Shown: positions 43,032 through 52,994, counted from the first letter of the stretch. The stretch: DNA of 64,000 nucleotides from JAJKIV01 sp036741775 (GCA_036741775.1 DAINRQ010000011.1:32287-96286); one strand, 5' to 3'. Program-made: numbers and translations. Notes: generated from the sequence alone by a model not told the origin.

Positions 43032-44567
43032 TCACTGGCAGGTCGGGGCAGCCTCCGGCCGCGTGTCCCAGTAAACGCGGGTCCCGAAGTTGTCCGGGCC
43101 CTGCCGCGCGATCGCCGCTTCGACGTTCTCGCTGTTCGCCGACAGCTCCGTCGTCGAGTAGAAGAAGCGGCGCGGCACGAACTGCACCACGGCCGCCGGG
43201 CCCGCCTGAATGGTGTTCGGCTGGCACGTGCGGCGCCACTCCGCCCACGCGTTCCCGCCGTCCGTGAACAGCGCGATCCACTTCTGCACCGCGATCTGCT
43301 TCAGCCCCTCGACGCCGCCCTTGTACGCCACGTTCGGGTGCGCCAGGAAGGCCGCGATGTCGCCAGCGCTCGTGATCCCCCACTGCTCGAGCGAGGCGGT
43401 GATCGCGTCGTCGTAGAACCCCTTCGCCTGCCCCGGGGCAAGACCGGCGATGCTCCGCTCGGCCGCCTCGGCGCGGATCAACTGGAGCTCCGCGTAGGTC
43501 AGGATCGCCGTCGGGAACGACGCCCCACTCCCACCGATGTTGCCGTACGCCGTGGCACCCGGGTAGAACACTTCACCCGGTCGCGACGACGTGTTGAACC
43601 ACTCGGCCGCCGCGGTCGCCGTCAGCCCGTTAGGCATCCCCACGTACTTCGTCGGATCGGCCACGGTCGGCTGGGCGTACACCGGCACGCGCGGGTCGTC
43701 GTTCGCGAGCATGATGTCCATCAGCGTCTTCGACATCCGATGGTCGTCACGCGTCTGGAAATTCGCGGCCCACGGGTTGTTGAATACCCCGTCGCCGGGC
43801 CACGCCATCACGGCATTGTCGGCGTTCGATCGAAGCACCCCGCCGGGTCCGCTGAGCGCCGCCTGGAGCTCCGACGCGGCCTTGCCCGGATCGACGTTGA
43901 TGAGACGCAACGCCAGACGCGCTCGCAGCGTGTTCGAGAACCGCTGCCACGCGGCCGGGTCACCATTGTAGATCGGATCCGCCGAGCCGAGCGTGACAGC
44001 GCCCGGCGACGCGAGATCCGACGCGACCGTGGTCAACGTCGCGAGCATCCCGTTGTAGATCTCCTGCTGCGGATCGTACGCCGGGAGCAACACGGCCTCC
44101 TCGGTATCACCCTTCAACGCCTCGGAATACGGGACGTCGCCGAACGTGTCCGTGATGTATTGGTAGATGAGGGTCTGCATCGCGAGCGCCGGACCATAGA
44201 TCGCAGGCCGGTCCTCCTCGCGCCCGATGTCGGCGACCTTCTGGAAATCCTCGAGCTCGGTCACGTACGGGTTGTTGAACAACCCCGCCGTGGAGTTCGC
44301 GTCGAGTCGGCGATACTGGTCCTCATCGGGATACTGGGTCTGCGCGAGGTGCTGGATGACCAGTCCCGCGCCGCGACCGTTGTATCCCCATCCGAGAAAG
44401 CGCTGGACGCCGTTGACCACGCCATTCGTGAACACGGCCCCCGCCGGCGCGTTCGTCGGGTTATTGGGGTTCTCGTTGACTTTCGTGATGTCGTCCGGAT
44501 CGCATCCCGCGAGACCGGCGGCAACAGCGAGTCCGGCAAAGACCCGCGTGGTTGTCTGCTTGTGCAT
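43032..44567 (-). CDS. SusD/RagB-family outer-membrane nutrient-binding lipoprotein
   Basis: 511 residues. A lipoprotein signal with LAGC (Cys about residue 22) precedes DPDDITKVNENPNNPTNAP, a typical SusD start. TPR-like helices follow with YQYITDTFGDVPYSEALKG, YDPQQEIYNGMLATL and WQRFSNTLRARLALRLINV, the SusD signature region, and the C-terminal KWIALFTDGGNAWAEWRRT. It is the extracellular lid of the SusC transporter encoded 23 nt upstream. This subgroup (SusD/RagB, peptide- or glycan-binding) does not reveal substrate. No polysaccharide-degrading genes are adjacent. Confidence 0.95.
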   Translation of the reverse strand: MHKQTTTRVFAGLAVAAGLAGCDPDDITKVNENPNNPTNAPAGAVFTNGVVNGVQRFLGWGYNGRGAGLVIQHLAQTQYPDEDQYRRLDANSTAGLFNNPYVTELEDFQKVADIGREEDRPAIYGPALAMQTLIYQYITDTFGDVPYSEALKGDTEEAVLLPAYDPQQEIYNGMLATLTTVASDLASPGAVTLGSADPIYNGDPAAWQRFSNTLRARLALRLINVDPGKAASELQAALSGPGGVLRSNADNAVMAWPGDGVFNNPWAANFQTRDDHRMSKTLMDIMLANDDPRVPVYAQPTVADPTKYVGMPNGLTATAAAEWFNTSSRPGEVFYPGATAYGNIGGSGASFPTAILTYAELQLIRAEAAERSIAGLAPGQAKGFYDDAITASLEQWGITSAGDIAAFLAHPNVAYKGGVEGLKQIAVQKWIALFTDGGNAWAEWRRTCQPNTIQAGPAAVVQFVPRRFFYSTTELSANSENVEAAIARQGPDNFGTRVYWDTRPEAAPTCQ

Positions 44568-44590
44568 TGCTCAGTGTCTCCCGGTCGGCG

Positions 44591-47500
44591 TTACGGCGTG
44601 ACACGCAGGTTGAACCCGATGCTGCGCGCATTCGGGAGCGGCGCGAACTCCATCCCCTGGAAGTTGCCCGTCTGGTACGAGAACTCCGGGTCGATGTTGG
44701 GAATGTTGGCGCTCGTGAACAGGTTGCGACCCACGAACGCGACGTTCACAGCACGCGAGTTCAGCCGAGCGGCCCAGTTGGTCGGCAGGTCGTACCCGAC
44801 GCGCAGCTCGCGCAGCTTCACGTAGCTGTTGTCGTAGATGAACGGCTCGTGTAGTTGGAACAGGCTGTGGTGGTACTCCTCCGAGATGACGCTCGTCGTG
44901 TTCGGCTGACCCGTTGCGACGTCGATCCCTCGCACCGTCACGCCCGGGTTGTCCCAATCGACTTCGCGTCCACGCAGCGATTCCTTGAACACGCCGGCAT
45001 ACTGGCCGAACATGTTGCTGATCGAGAACACGTCACCACCCTGGCGGAAGTCGAGCAGCGCGCTCACGACGAACCGCTTGTACGCGAACGTGTTGCTCCA
45101 GCCGGCCGTCCAGTCGGGCTGGATGTTGCCGAGGATCGCGCGGTCGCCGTGCACCGGGAAGCCGTCCTCGACCAGGATCTGGCCAGTGGCTTCGTCACGC
45201 GCGTACGGAATTCCGCGGATCACGCCGTACGGCTCGTTGACTCGCGCTTCCACCGTCGCGTTCCACGCGGCACCGATGTTCACGGTCTGCAGCGAGCCGG
45301 AGAGCTCGACGACCTCGCCGCGGTTGCGCGCCCACGTCAGGCTCGAGTTCCATTCGAAGCCGTTCGCGAGGCGAACCGGCGTTGCGCCGAGCAGCACTTC
45401 GAACCCCTTGTTCTGGATCTCACCCGCGTTGATTGCGACCGACGTGAAGCCCGATGCCGGCGAGACGGTCAGGTTGAGGATCTGGTTGCGCGTGGATTTC
45501 TGGTAGTACGTCGCGTCGAAGCTCACGCGCCCGTTGAAGAACCCGAGCTCCATGCCCACTTCGTTCGACGTCGTGATCTCGGGCTTGAGGCTCGCGTTCG
45601 CGAGCGTGTTGCCAAGCTCGAAGCGCGGCAGGCTGCCGAACTTGTTCGACTGCCCCTGGTATGTCGTGCGCAACTGGTACGGATCGGCGTCCGTGCCCAC
45701 GCGCGCGATCGACCCGCGGAGCTTCGCGAACGACAGCGTGCTCGAGCGCAGCGCCGGGAACGCCTCGGTCAGCACGAACGACACGTTGCCGGACGGGTAG
45801 ATGTACGAGTTCTCACCGATCGGCAGCGTCGACGAGATGTCGTTCCGGATCGTGCCCTCGAGCGTGATCCACCCGCCCCACGTGCCAGATGCCGAGCCGA
45901 AGACGCTATTCACACGCCGACGCGTATCCTGTTGATTGAGCGTCGGTGAGATGGCCGCGTTCGACACGTTGTAGATGAGCGGCACCGAGATACCCGGGGT
46001 GTTCTGCTGCTTCGAGTTGAACGTCTCGGAACGACGGTTCAACCCGAACGTGCCGCTCACGTCCAGCCGCTGCGTGATCTGGCGGTTGGCCGAGAGCAGG
46101 AAATCGAGGTTGGTCTCGTTCCGGTAATCGTTCACGAAGTTGAACGCGCCCGAGTACGACGGGTCACCGTAGTTCAGGTTGCCCTCGGCGAACCGCTGGT
46201 TGATGCCCAGCCGGTAGAGATCGCTGCCGGCCCGCACCGTCGCGTCGAGCCACGGCAGGATGTTGTACCGCAGCGACCCGACTCCAATGAACCGGTCACG
46301 CTCGTCGTTCTCGGGATTCTCGTACTGGATCCAGTACGGGTTGTTGTGATAGTTGTAGTTCCAGTTGTACAGGCCGCCGTTCTCGTCGAACCGGCGCTTC
46401 AGGGCGTCAGTGTCGACCTGACGGCCGAACCAGATGAACTGCTCGAGGATGCCGGTGTTGTAGCCGACGCCCGGCCGGTTGCGCGCTTCGTTGCTGACGT
46501 ACTGCAGCGTGGCGTCCGCCGTGAACTTCGGGTTCACCTGCATCGTGCCGCTCAGGAGCCCCGAGACCTTCTGGAACTTGTTGTTCGGGATGTACCCCTG
46601 GATACTCTCGGCGCCTAACGAAAGGCGCGCGTTGGCGCGATCGGTGCCGCCGCGGAACGCGAGGTTCGCGGCCGCCGTCCGCCCGCCCGTGAAGAAGTTC
46701 TCCACGTTGTCCGGGTTGGCGACCCACGGCTGCTGCGGGCCCGTGAACTGGTCGATCAGCCGGCCGTCGAGCTTCGGCCCCCAGCTCTCGTCCGCACCGT
46801 CGTTCACACCACCGCCGGCACCGTCCACGAACTGGAACTCACCGGCGAACCCCTGCCCGTACTGGTTCTGATAGTCCGGCAGGATCGACGGCGTATCCCA
46901 CGAGTAGTTCGTCGAGAACTCCGTCGCCACACGGCCCGCCGAGGCGCGGCCCTTCTTGGTCGTGATCACGATGACGCCGTTCGACGCGCGCGAGCCGTAC
47001 AGCGCCGCCGCGTTCGGGCCCTTGAGCACCGAGATCGACTCGACGTCGTCGGGATTGATGTCGTTGATCGCGCTCCCGAAGTCCACGCCGGCCATGCTCG
47101 TGAGGCCACCGCCGTTCGGGCTGGCGTTACGTGCCTGGTTCGACACCGGGATACCGTCCACGACGAACAACGGGTTGTTGTTGCCGAGGATCGAGTTCGA
47201 CCCGCGGATCGTGAGCTTCGTCGAGCCGCCTTGCGTACCAGACCCCGTGACCGCCAACCCGGACACCTTTCCGGCAAGCTGGTTGACAATGTTCTGGTCG
47301 CGCGTGCGGTTGAGCTCGGACGCGTCCACCTGCTGCATCGCCGTGCCGAGCTGGCTCTTCTCACGCGTGATGCCGAGCGCCGTGACCACGACGCCTTCGA
47401 GCTGGGTCGGTGACGACGCGAGGATGAAATCCTTCGTGACCGTCGCGGCACTGAGGTTGATGGATGCCGTGACGGGCTGGAACCCGATGCGGCGCGCCGT

Positions 47501-47746
47501 CAGCGAGACCTGCCGGTTGGTCGGGACGCGGTCGGCGGGAATGGTGATGAGGTAGCGGCCGTCTTCACCGGTGAAGGCACCGACACCTAACGACTGGATG
47601 CCGACCGAGACCCCTGCCAGCGGCACTCGGTTGTCGGTGGTGACGAGCCCCTGAACGCGCACTGGTTCCTGCGCCCGGGCGGCCGGGGTTGACGCGGCGA
47701 GCATGAGCACTGCGCTCGCGAGCACATACGTGACACGTTTTGCCAT
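44591..47746 (-). CDS. SusC/RagA-family TonB-linked outer-membrane transporter
   Basis: 1051 residues from ATG 47746 behind GGAGGAG. A signal peptide (1-25, ASTPAARAQ) and a carboxypeptidase-like domain (VQGLVTTDNRVPLAGVSV) are followed by the SusC plug (VVTALGITREKSQLGTAMQQ, NQLAGKVSGLAVTGSGTQ, TKLTIRGSNSILGNNNPLFV, VDGIPVSNQ, VLKGPNAAALYGSRASNG) and a barrel ending ARSIGFNLRVTP. It pairs with SusD to import oligopeptides or oligosaccharides. Located just downstream of the hydroxyproline operon on the same strand; a 520-bp spacer separates them, so it has its own promoter. Confidence 0.95.
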   Translation of the reverse strand: MAKRVTYVLASAVLMLAASTPAARAQEPVRVQGLVTTDNRVPLAGVSVGIQSLGVGAFTGEDGRYLITIPADRVPTNRQVSLTARRIGFQPVTASINLSAATVTKDFILASSPTQLEGVVVTALGITREKSQLGTAMQQVDASELNRTRDQNIVNQLAGKVSGLAVTGSGTQGGSTKLTIRGSNSILGNNNPLFVVDGIPVSNQARNASPNGGGLTSMAGVDFGSAINDINPDDVESISVLKGPNAAALYGSRASNGVIVITTKKGRASAGRVATEFSTNYSWDTPSILPDYQNQYGQGFAGEFQFVDGAGGGVNDGADESWGPKLDGRLIDQFTGPQQPWVANPDNVENFFTGGRTAAANLAFRGGTDRANARLSLGAESIQGYIPNNKFQKVSGLLSGTMQVNPKFTADATLQYVSNEARNRPGVGYNTGILEQFIWFGRQVDTDALKRRFDENGGLYNWNYNYHNNPYWIQYENPENDERDRFIGVGSLRYNILPWLDATVRAGSDLYRLGINQRFAEGNLNYGDPSYSGAFNFVNDYRNETNLDFLLSANRQITQRLDVSGTFGLNRRSETFNSKQQNTPGISVPLIYNVSNAAISPTLNQQDTRRRVNSVFGSASGTWGGWITLEGTIRNDISSTLPIGENSYIYPSGNVSFVLTEAFPALRSSTLSFAKLRGSIARVGTDADPYQLRTTYQGQSNKFGSLPRFELGNTLANASLKPEITTSNEVGMELGFFNGRVSFDATYYQKSTRNQILNLTVSPASGFTSVAINAGEIQNKGFEVLLGATPVRLANGFEWNSSLTWARNRGEVVELSGSLQTVNIGAAWNATVEARVNEPYGVIRGIPYARDEATGQILVEDGFPVHGDRAILGNIQPDWTAGWSNTFAYKRFVVSALLDFRQGGDVFSISNMFGQYAGVFKESLRGREVDWDNPGVTVRGIDVATGQPNTTSVISEEYHHSLFQLHEPFIYDNSYVKLRELRVGYDLPTNWAARLNSRAVNVAFVGRNLFTSANIPNIDPEFSYQTGNFQGMEFAPLPNARSIGFNLRVTP

Positions 47747-48265
47747 TACTCCTCCGGAGAGGTGCCCCGTCCGAGACGGAGCGGCTAGCGTGAGGGTCGC
47801 GCCCACGTCGCGCGACGCGCGCGACTCGGGCCGCGCTCCCAGCGACGGGGAGCGCGCTCCGGCCATCCGGGCCGGCAGGCGGAGTGCTCCGCGGAGCTAC
47901 TGTCACCGCGGATGCACGGCATGCTGTCCCAACAGGTGGCGGGCGTTCACACGCCACCGCGTCGAACCAGGAGCCGAACCGCACCCCACCCGCCCCGCCA
48001 CCCGGGAAATCCACGTGATGATACCGCGACCGCACGACGGCGCGGCCGATCGGTCTCACCTGGTAGCGAGCGCGTGGATCGCTCAGTCTCCCCTCCCCAT
48101 ACTGGGCGCAGCCATGGGCAAGAACCGTAGCAGCCGCACGAATGGGATACAATATTCGACGCGCCGCGTAAAATAGAAGCGTTTCGCCCGCGCACAATAT
48201 CGGTTGGCCCCCGTCAATCACACTGGTTGGGGGGATCCGATCAGATCGGGGACGAACCGAGCGAG
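47747..48265. promoter_or_regulatory. Upstream region of susC
   Basis: A 519-bp spacer without convincing genes. The segment 48140-48215 is clearly AT-richer than its surroundings (ATACAATATTCG, GTAAAATAGAAG, CACAATATCGG) and is the best place for the susC promoter reading left, though it would leave a leader of about 400 nt. No palindromic operator stands out. Confidence 0.4.
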
Positions 48266-49243
48266 CTAGTCCGTAGTGAGCCCCGCTGTCGCCCGTGCCG
48301 CGTCGCGTGGCGCCGCCGCTGAACGCTTCTCCTCCGGCTCGTTCGCCAACGCAGGGCGCGCCGCCAACCGCGCGCGAACGAGCGCCAGCACCTCATCACG
48401 CTCGGCTCCCTCAACCTTCAGACGAGGTGGACGCACGCGCTCGTTCCCTTTGCCCACCTCGGCCTGCGCGAGCTTGATGTACTGCACGAACTTCGGGTGC
48501 GTGTCGAGGCGAAGCAGCGGAAGGAACCAGTCGTACAGCGCACGCGCTTCGTCCCACCGGTCAGCGGCCGCGAGCTCGAACAACGTCACCGACTCGGCGG
48601 GCAACGCATTGACGAGCCCGGCAATCCACCCTTCCGCGCCCATCGCGACGCTTTCAACGATCATGTCATCGAGCCCGGCGAACACCCGGAGCCGGTCGCC
48701 GAGACGCTCGAACACGGCGGTCACGCGACGCACGTCGCCGCTCGATTCCTTCACCGCGTGCAGGTTGTCATGGCGAACCAGCGTCGCGAGTTGGTCGGCC
48801 GTCACGTCAGTGCCGTACGCGATCGGGTTGTTGTACAGCATGCAGGAGAGCGGTGTCGCCTCGATGACCGCGGAGAAATGCGCCTCCGTCTCACGCCAAT
48901 CTCCGCGGTAGACGTAAGGCGGGAGTACCATCAAGCCGCGACACCCCGCCGTCGCAGCGCGACGCGCGAGCGCCACACACTCCGACGTCGCGAGCCCCGC
49001 GACGCCTGCGATGACAGGCACGCGGCCTCCAACGCTTTCGCGACACGTCTCGAGGATCGCCACCTTCTCGTCGAACCCCAGAGTGGCGGCCTCTCCGAGC
49101 GAACCCAGGGCTACGATGCCCGTACATCCGTTGTCGACGAGCCAACTCGCGTGCTCCGCGAGAAACGCGTGGTCGACCGACTGATCCGGCGCGAACGGCG
49201 TCGTGATGGCGGCGAAAACGCCGTGCCAGTGCTGCTGTTCCAT
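48266..49243 (-). CDS. Delta1-pyrroline-4-hydroxy-2-carboxylate deaminase (DHDPS/NAL family)
   Basis: Deaminates cis-4-hydroxy-pyrroline-carboxylate to alpha-ketoglutarate semialdehyde in hydroxyproline catabolism (LhpC-type). 325 residues from ATG 49243. TIM-barrel aldolase-family motifs: FAAITTPFAPDQSVD, ALGSLGEAATLGFDEK, Tyr in MLYNNPIAYGTD and Schiff-base Lys in LHAVKESSGDVRRV. The general family could also be dihydrodipicolinate synthase or a sugar-acid aldolase; the neighbours decide. A 30-residue Ala/Arg-rich C-terminal tail is extra. Last gene of the operon, 1 nt after the upstream stop. Confidence 0.88.
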   Translation of the reverse strand: MEQQHWHGVFAAITTPFAPDQSVDHAFLAEHASWLVDNGCTGIVALGSLGEAATLGFDEKVAILETCRESVGGRVPVIAGVAGLATSECVALARRAATAGCRGLMVLPPYVYRGDWRETEAHFSAVIEATPLSCMLYNNPIAYGTDVTADQLATLVRHDNLHAVKESSGDVRRVTAVFERLGDRLRVFAGLDDMIVESVAMGAEGWIAGLVNALPAESVTLFELAAADRWDEARALYDWFLPLLRLDTHPKFVQYIKLAQAEVGKGNERVRPPRLKVEGAERDEVLALVRARLAARPALANEPEEKRSAAAPRDAARATAGLTTD

Positions 49244-49244
49244 G

Positions 49245-50630
49245 TCAGGACCCCGATGAAGTGTTCGAGGTGGGGGTGGATATCGCCGGCGCGAGTGATT
49301 GTGCCGCGACGGCAAGCGTCCCGAGTCGCGCCGGCTCGGCGGGGGGTCGTACGCTCCCGGGTGTCCAACCATATAAGAACTCGAGTGCGGGGCCGCAGAC
49401 GCGTCCCTGACACGCGCCCATACCCGCTCGCGTGTAGAGCTTCGCCTGGCGCGCATCGCCGAGCGTCATGACCGAGTGCCGGACGACATCCTCGCAACGA
49501 CACACGATTGTCTCGTCGCGCACGAGCGAACGAAGCTCGCCACGCGGCGCGAAGGTCCGCGCGAGTGACCTCGCGAGCCCCTGAAGCGACGCGCGACGCC
49601 GCGCGAGCGCCGTATCCGGGCGCACGGCGCCGGAGGCGGCGGCCCCCGCGATCTCGCCTTCGACGAGTGACAGCGCGACGCCGCCGATCCCGGTCACCTC
49701 ACCCGCGGCGAAGACGCGAGGCACCGTGGTCGCCTGGGATTCCGTCACCAGGACCGCTCCGTCAACGACGGAACAGCCGAGCAGCCGCGCGACCTCCACG
49801 TTAGGCACGAGCCCGTATCCCGTGCACAGGACGTCGCACGCGACGCGCCTCGTCCGTCCGCCGCTCGACACGGTGACCGACTCGACTCGCGCGTCGCCCA
49901 CCGCTTCGGTGACCCACGTGCCGAGCTGATACGGGGCACGGAGAAACGCGAGCCGGTAGAGCGCCGCCTGAGCGAGCGTTTCCGGCTGCCAGATGAGCGA
50001 TAACGCGAAGTCGCGGACGGCCGCTGCGGGTGCCTGCTCGGCGACGAGCACCACGCGCGCCCCGGCACTCGTCAACGAGGCCGCAACGGGGAGCATCAGC
50101 GGCCCTGTCCCGGCGATGACGACACGACGTCCGGCGAAATCGGCGCCCGCCTTGAGCAGCGCCTGCGCACCGCCGATCCCGACGACACCAGCGAGCGTCC
50201 AGCCGGGGAACGGGAGGAACCGCTCTCGCGCACCAGTGGCCAGCACCACCGCTCCCGCGTGGGCCACGATCGCCGGCCCGCCGCGGTGCCCTTCGGCAAC
50301 GACGACGAAGGGTGCATCTGCGGACGCCGGCGCCACGACATCGACCACCGCGATACCGTGGCGCACCTCCGCACCCGAACTCGACAGGCGGTCGAGCCAT
50401 CGCCGTGGCTCGGCGCCGAGCGTCGTGCGTGTTCGATGTCGCCAGATCTGGCCGCCGGCGTTAGGCGACGCATCCATCAATACCACCCGCTTGCCGGCCT
50501 CGGCAGCGCGCGAGGTCGCCGCAATGCCGGCAGGACCGGCACCGATGACAAGGACATCCGCCACCAGGAGCGCAGCGCCTGATGGCGTGTCGGATTCGGC
50601 GCCGCGCGGGGCGACATCGACGGTCGTCAC
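49245..50630 (-). CDS. D-hydroxyproline dehydrogenase FAD/NAD(P)-binding subunit (LhpB/HcnB-like)
   Basis: 461 residues from GTG 50630, which overlaps the upstream stop. The FAD motif VLVIGAGPAGIAATSRAAEAGKR (about 25-47, split here) is followed by GGQIWRH, a second dinucleotide motif VIAGTGPLMLPVA, and TGYGLVPNVEVARLLG. The C-terminus has a BFD-like [2Fe-2S] region with CRCEDVVRHSV and ACQGRVCGPALEF. With the ferredoxin-like and D-amino-acid-oxidase-like subunits it forms the heteromeric enzyme known from Pseudomonas hydroxyproline clusters. Oxidises cis-4-hydroxy-D-proline; electrons probably enter the respiratory chain. Confidence 0.88.
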   Translation of the reverse strand: MTTVDVAPRGAESDTPSGAALLVADVLVIGAGPAGIAATSRAAEAGKRVVLMDASPNAGGQIWRHRTRTTLGAEPRRWLDRLSSSGAEVRHGIAVVDVVAPASADAPFVVVAEGHRGGPAIVAHAGAVVLATGARERFLPFPGWTLAGVVGIGGAQALLKAGADFAGRRVVIAGTGPLMLPVAASLTSAGARVVLVAEQAPAAAVRDFALSLIWQPETLAQAALYRLAFLRAPYQLGTWVTEAVGDARVESVTVSSGGRTRRVACDVLCTGYGLVPNVEVARLLGCSVVDGAVLVTESQATTVPRVFAAGEVTGIGGVALSLVEGEIAGAAASGAVRPDTALARRRASLQGLARSLARTFAPRGELRSLVRDETIVCRCEDVVRHSVMTLGDARQAKLYTRAGMGACQGRVCGPALEFLYGWTPGSVRPPAEPARLGTLAVAAQSLAPAISTPTSNTSSGS

Positions 50631-50917
50631 GGGCTCACATCGGGGGCAGGGGCGGCGGCCGTGTCCACGCGCATCCCATCCGCCACGAGCACGAGACAGC
50701 CGCGCCGATGCGCGGCGCCGTCGATCGTCACGCGGCACTCGTAGCACGTGCCCATGCCGCACAGCGGCCCCCGGTCTTCGCCCGTCACGGACCGGCGGAC
50801 CGAAACGTGGCCGAGCCCCGCGAGCGCCGCCGCGACGCTGATGCCGGCCGGAACTCGCGCGGCATGACCGTCGGCGTGAATGGTCACCGAAGCGCCTGAG
50901 GACGCTGGCCGCGTCAC
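50627..50917 (-). CDS. (2Fe-2S)-binding subunit of D-hydroxyproline dehydrogenase (HcnA/LhpF-like)
   Basis: 96 residues from GTG 50917, which overlaps the upstream stop (GTGA). Plant-type ferredoxin fold with ligands Cys53-x4-Cys58-x2-Cys61-x12-Cys74 in PLCGMGTCYECRV and RRGC. VTIHADGHAARVPAGISVAA is the N-terminal strand set. The small size and position between the two flavoprotein genes match the hydrogen-cyanide-synthase-like/LhpBEF arrangement. Ends with an Ala/Pro-rich tail. Confidence 0.88.
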   Translation of the reverse strand: MTRPASSGASVTIHADGHAARVPAGISVAAALAGLGHVSVRRSVTGEDRGPLCGMGTCYECRVTIDGAAHRRGCLVLVADGMRVDTAAAPAPDVSP

Positions 50918-52038
50918 GATGTCACCGCCGGGATGGCGCGATCGGGCGCGTAGGGGAGCGGGTCGATCGTCGGCGTGCGCCCGGCAATCAGGTCGGCCAG
51001 AAGCGCGGCAGTGCCTAACGATGTGGTGATGCCGAGCCCCTCGTGTCCGGCCGCGATCCAGAGCCCTGGCGTGGCCGGCCACCGGCCAATGAGCGGCAGC
51101 TTGTCCGGCGTCGCCGGACGGAACCCCGTCCAGGTGCGAACCGCTGACAGGGATGCGAGCCCCGGCATGAAGGCGCACGCCCGGTCGATCATCTTCGCGA
51201 GCACGCGACGGTTGATCTGCGAGTCCCACCCCACGAGCTCGCGCGACGATCCGATCAGGACCTGCCCCGTGACCCGAGGCTGAACGTTGAACGCTACCGA
51301 TTCGTCGGTCATGACGTGCGCGCTCGCGAGATACCCCAGCTCGACGACCTGGTGGCGGCAAAACCCCGGGTGCCGTTCCGTGATGACGAGGTGGCCCTTC
51401 CGCGGAATGACGGGGAGTCCCGGCGTGAGCCGAGTCGCCTCCGCGCCGGCAGCGTTGACGACGATCTCCGCGTTCAGCGTCGATCCGCCCGCGCGTACGC
51501 CATTCGCGACAATAGCCTCCACCGGCGTGTGATCGCGAACGATCGCGCCGCGCTCCTGGGCGAGCAGAAGCAGTGCGAGCGCGGCCGACGGCGGGTAGAT
51601 CACGCCATCGGCCGGCACGAGGAGCCCGCCGGGTAGCCCGCGGCGCAGGTTCGGCTCTGCCTCGGCAAGCTCGCGCTCGCCAAGAACGAACGCCGTCATC
51701 CCCTGCTCCGCGTACCGGCGCTGCTTCGCATGAACGGCGTCGAGTTGCGTCTCGTCCTCCGCCACCCACACGGTGCCGCACCACTCGAGCTCCGACGCCA
51801 CTCGCAGCGCTTCGGACTGCGCCGCCCACAACGCCGTGGAGTATTCCGTGAGCGCGAGTTGCTCGGCAGAGTCATCCATCACCACCAGGTGACCCATCCC
51901 GGCGGCGGTCGTGCCGAGGGCCGGTGCGCTCGCATCCAGCACGAGCACGCGGAGCCCATCGCCGGCGAGGGCCGCGGCGCACGCAGCGCCCACGATTCCC
52001 GCGCCCACGATGATCGCGTCGGGCTTCGCGTCGCTCAT
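50914..52038 (-). CDS. D-hydroxyproline dehydrogenase, D-amino-acid oxidase-like FAD subunit (LhpE/HcnC-like)
   Basis: 374 residues from ATG 52038. FAD-binding AIIVGAGIVGAACAAALAGDG (about 8-28; split), GTTAAGMGHLVVMDD, the substrate domain, IPRKGHLVITERHPG, LIGSSRELVGWD and the second FAD region GLWIAAGHEGLGITTSLGTAALLA. This is the DAO fold of D-amino-acid dehydrogenases. It overlaps the epimerase gene by 4 nt, and the next step uses D-hydroxyproline, so substrate assignment is by context. Confidence 0.9.
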   Translation of the reverse strand: MSDAKPDAIIVGAGIVGAACAAALAGDGLRVLVLDASAPALGTTAAGMGHLVVMDDSAEQLALTEYSTALWAAQSEALRVASELEWCGTVWVAEDETQLDAVHAKQRRYAEQGMTAFVLGERELAEAEPNLRRGLPGGLLVPADGVIYPPSAALALLLLAQERGAIVRDHTPVEAIVANGVRAGGSTLNAEIVVNAAGAEATRLTPGLPVIPRKGHLVITERHPGFCRHQVVELGYLASAHVMTDESVAFNVQPRVTGQVLIGSSRELVGWDSQINRRVLAKMIDRACAFMPGLASLSAVRTWTGFRPATPDKLPLIGRWPATPGLWIAAGHEGLGITTSLGTAALLADLIAGRTPTIDPLPYAPDRAIPAVTS

Positions 52039-52994
52039 CGGACCGGGAGCCCTCCGCGGAAGGGGTCGTTCGGGTCGAAGCGAAGGGTCGCTTCGCCCGT
52101 CACGAACGCCGTTCCGCGAACGTGGGGGATGAGCTCGCCGGCTGAGCTGGCAGTGAGCCACCCCGTGAAGAGGCTCCCCGTGACGCTCTCCTGCCGCCAC
52201 GGAGCGCCTAACGCGAGAAGACCGCGGCAGTGCCGCGCCGCCATCACGGCGGACGTGCCGGTTCCGCACGGCGACCGGTCGTACTCTCCTCCGCTGCACA
52301 GCACGAAGTTGCGGCTGTCCGCGTCGGGCCGGGATGGCGGGACGGACAGCTCGATGTGGTCGATGTCCGCGCCGCCGGCACCCGTGATCCCGGCAGCGCG
52401 CAGAGCGTCCTGAATCGCTTGCGTCACACTGGTCAGCTCGCGCGCGCGTCTCAGGTCGATCGACTGATCGTGCAGGTGCGTGATGAAGAACCAGTTCCCG
52501 CCGTACGCGATATCCCCCACGAGGCGGCCGACTCCCGGGACGTCGACGGCCACGTCCGTGGCGTGGCAGTAGGCCGGCACGTTCTCGATCGTCACCGCGC
52601 CGTCGCTCGACAGCTCGGCTGAGACCGTGCCCACTGGCGTGTCGTAGCGCGAGAGCCCCGGCGTAACGCGCCCGAGATACTCGAGCGTGCGGACGACGCC
52701 GATGAGCCCGTGCCCGCACATCCCGAGGTAGGTGCCGTTGTTGAAAAAGATGATCCCGGCGGCCGCGCCTTCGGTTACCGGCGGGGTGAGGAGCGCGCCG
52801 ACGATCGCGTCGTGACCGCGAGGCTCGCACACGACTGCGCGGCGGAGATGATCGTGGCACGACCTGAGGTAGTCGCGCCGCTCGGCCATCGTTGCCCCTT
52901 CGGGCTGCGGCCATCCGTCGACGACCACCCGCGTGGGCTCACCCTCGGTGTGCGAGTCGACGACGCGAATGGACGTTGGGAACAGCGGCGTCAC
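52035..52994 (-). CDS. 4-hydroxyproline 2-epimerase (proline racemase family)
   Basis: Epimerises trans-4-hydroxy-L-proline to cis-4-hydroxy-D-proline. 319 residues. Both catalytic Cys are present: Cys93 in YLGMCGHGLIG and Cys243 in YDRSPCGTGTSAVMA, so it is an epimerase/racemase rather than a dehydratase (which has Thr at the second site). VVDSHTEGEPTRVVVDG, VCEPRGHDAIVGALLTPP and FFNNGTYL are typical. Overlaps the aldehyde dehydrogenase stop (ATGA). The full operon around it fixes the substrate as hydroxyproline. Confidence 0.95.
   Translation of the reverse strand: MTPLFPTSIRVVDSHTEGEPTRVVVDGWPQPEGATMAERRDYLRSCHDHLRRAVVCEPRGHDAIVGALLTPPVTEGAAAGIIFFNNGTYLGMCGHGLIGVVRTLEYLGRVTPGLSRYDTPVGTVSAELSSDGAVTIENVPAYCHATDVAVDVPGVGRLVGDIAYGGNWFFITHLHDQSIDLRRARELTSVTQAIQDALRAAGITGAGGADIDHIELSVPPSRPDADSRNFVLCSGGEYDRSPCGTGTSAVMAARHCRGLLALGAPWRQESVTGSLFTGWLTASSAGELIPHVRGTAFVTGEATLRFDPNDPFRGGLPVR

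Noticed and set aside
42801..44825. 674-residue plus-strand frame opposite susD
   Set aside because: Antisense shadow of the SusD gene; Arg-rich and without motifs, beginning inside the minor-pilin spacer.
50627..51829. 400-residue minus-strand frame containing the ferredoxin-like subunit
   Set aside because: Only its last 96 residues are protein-like; the rest overlaps the D-amino-acid oxidase-like gene in another frame. GTG 50917, overlapping the upstream stop, is the start.
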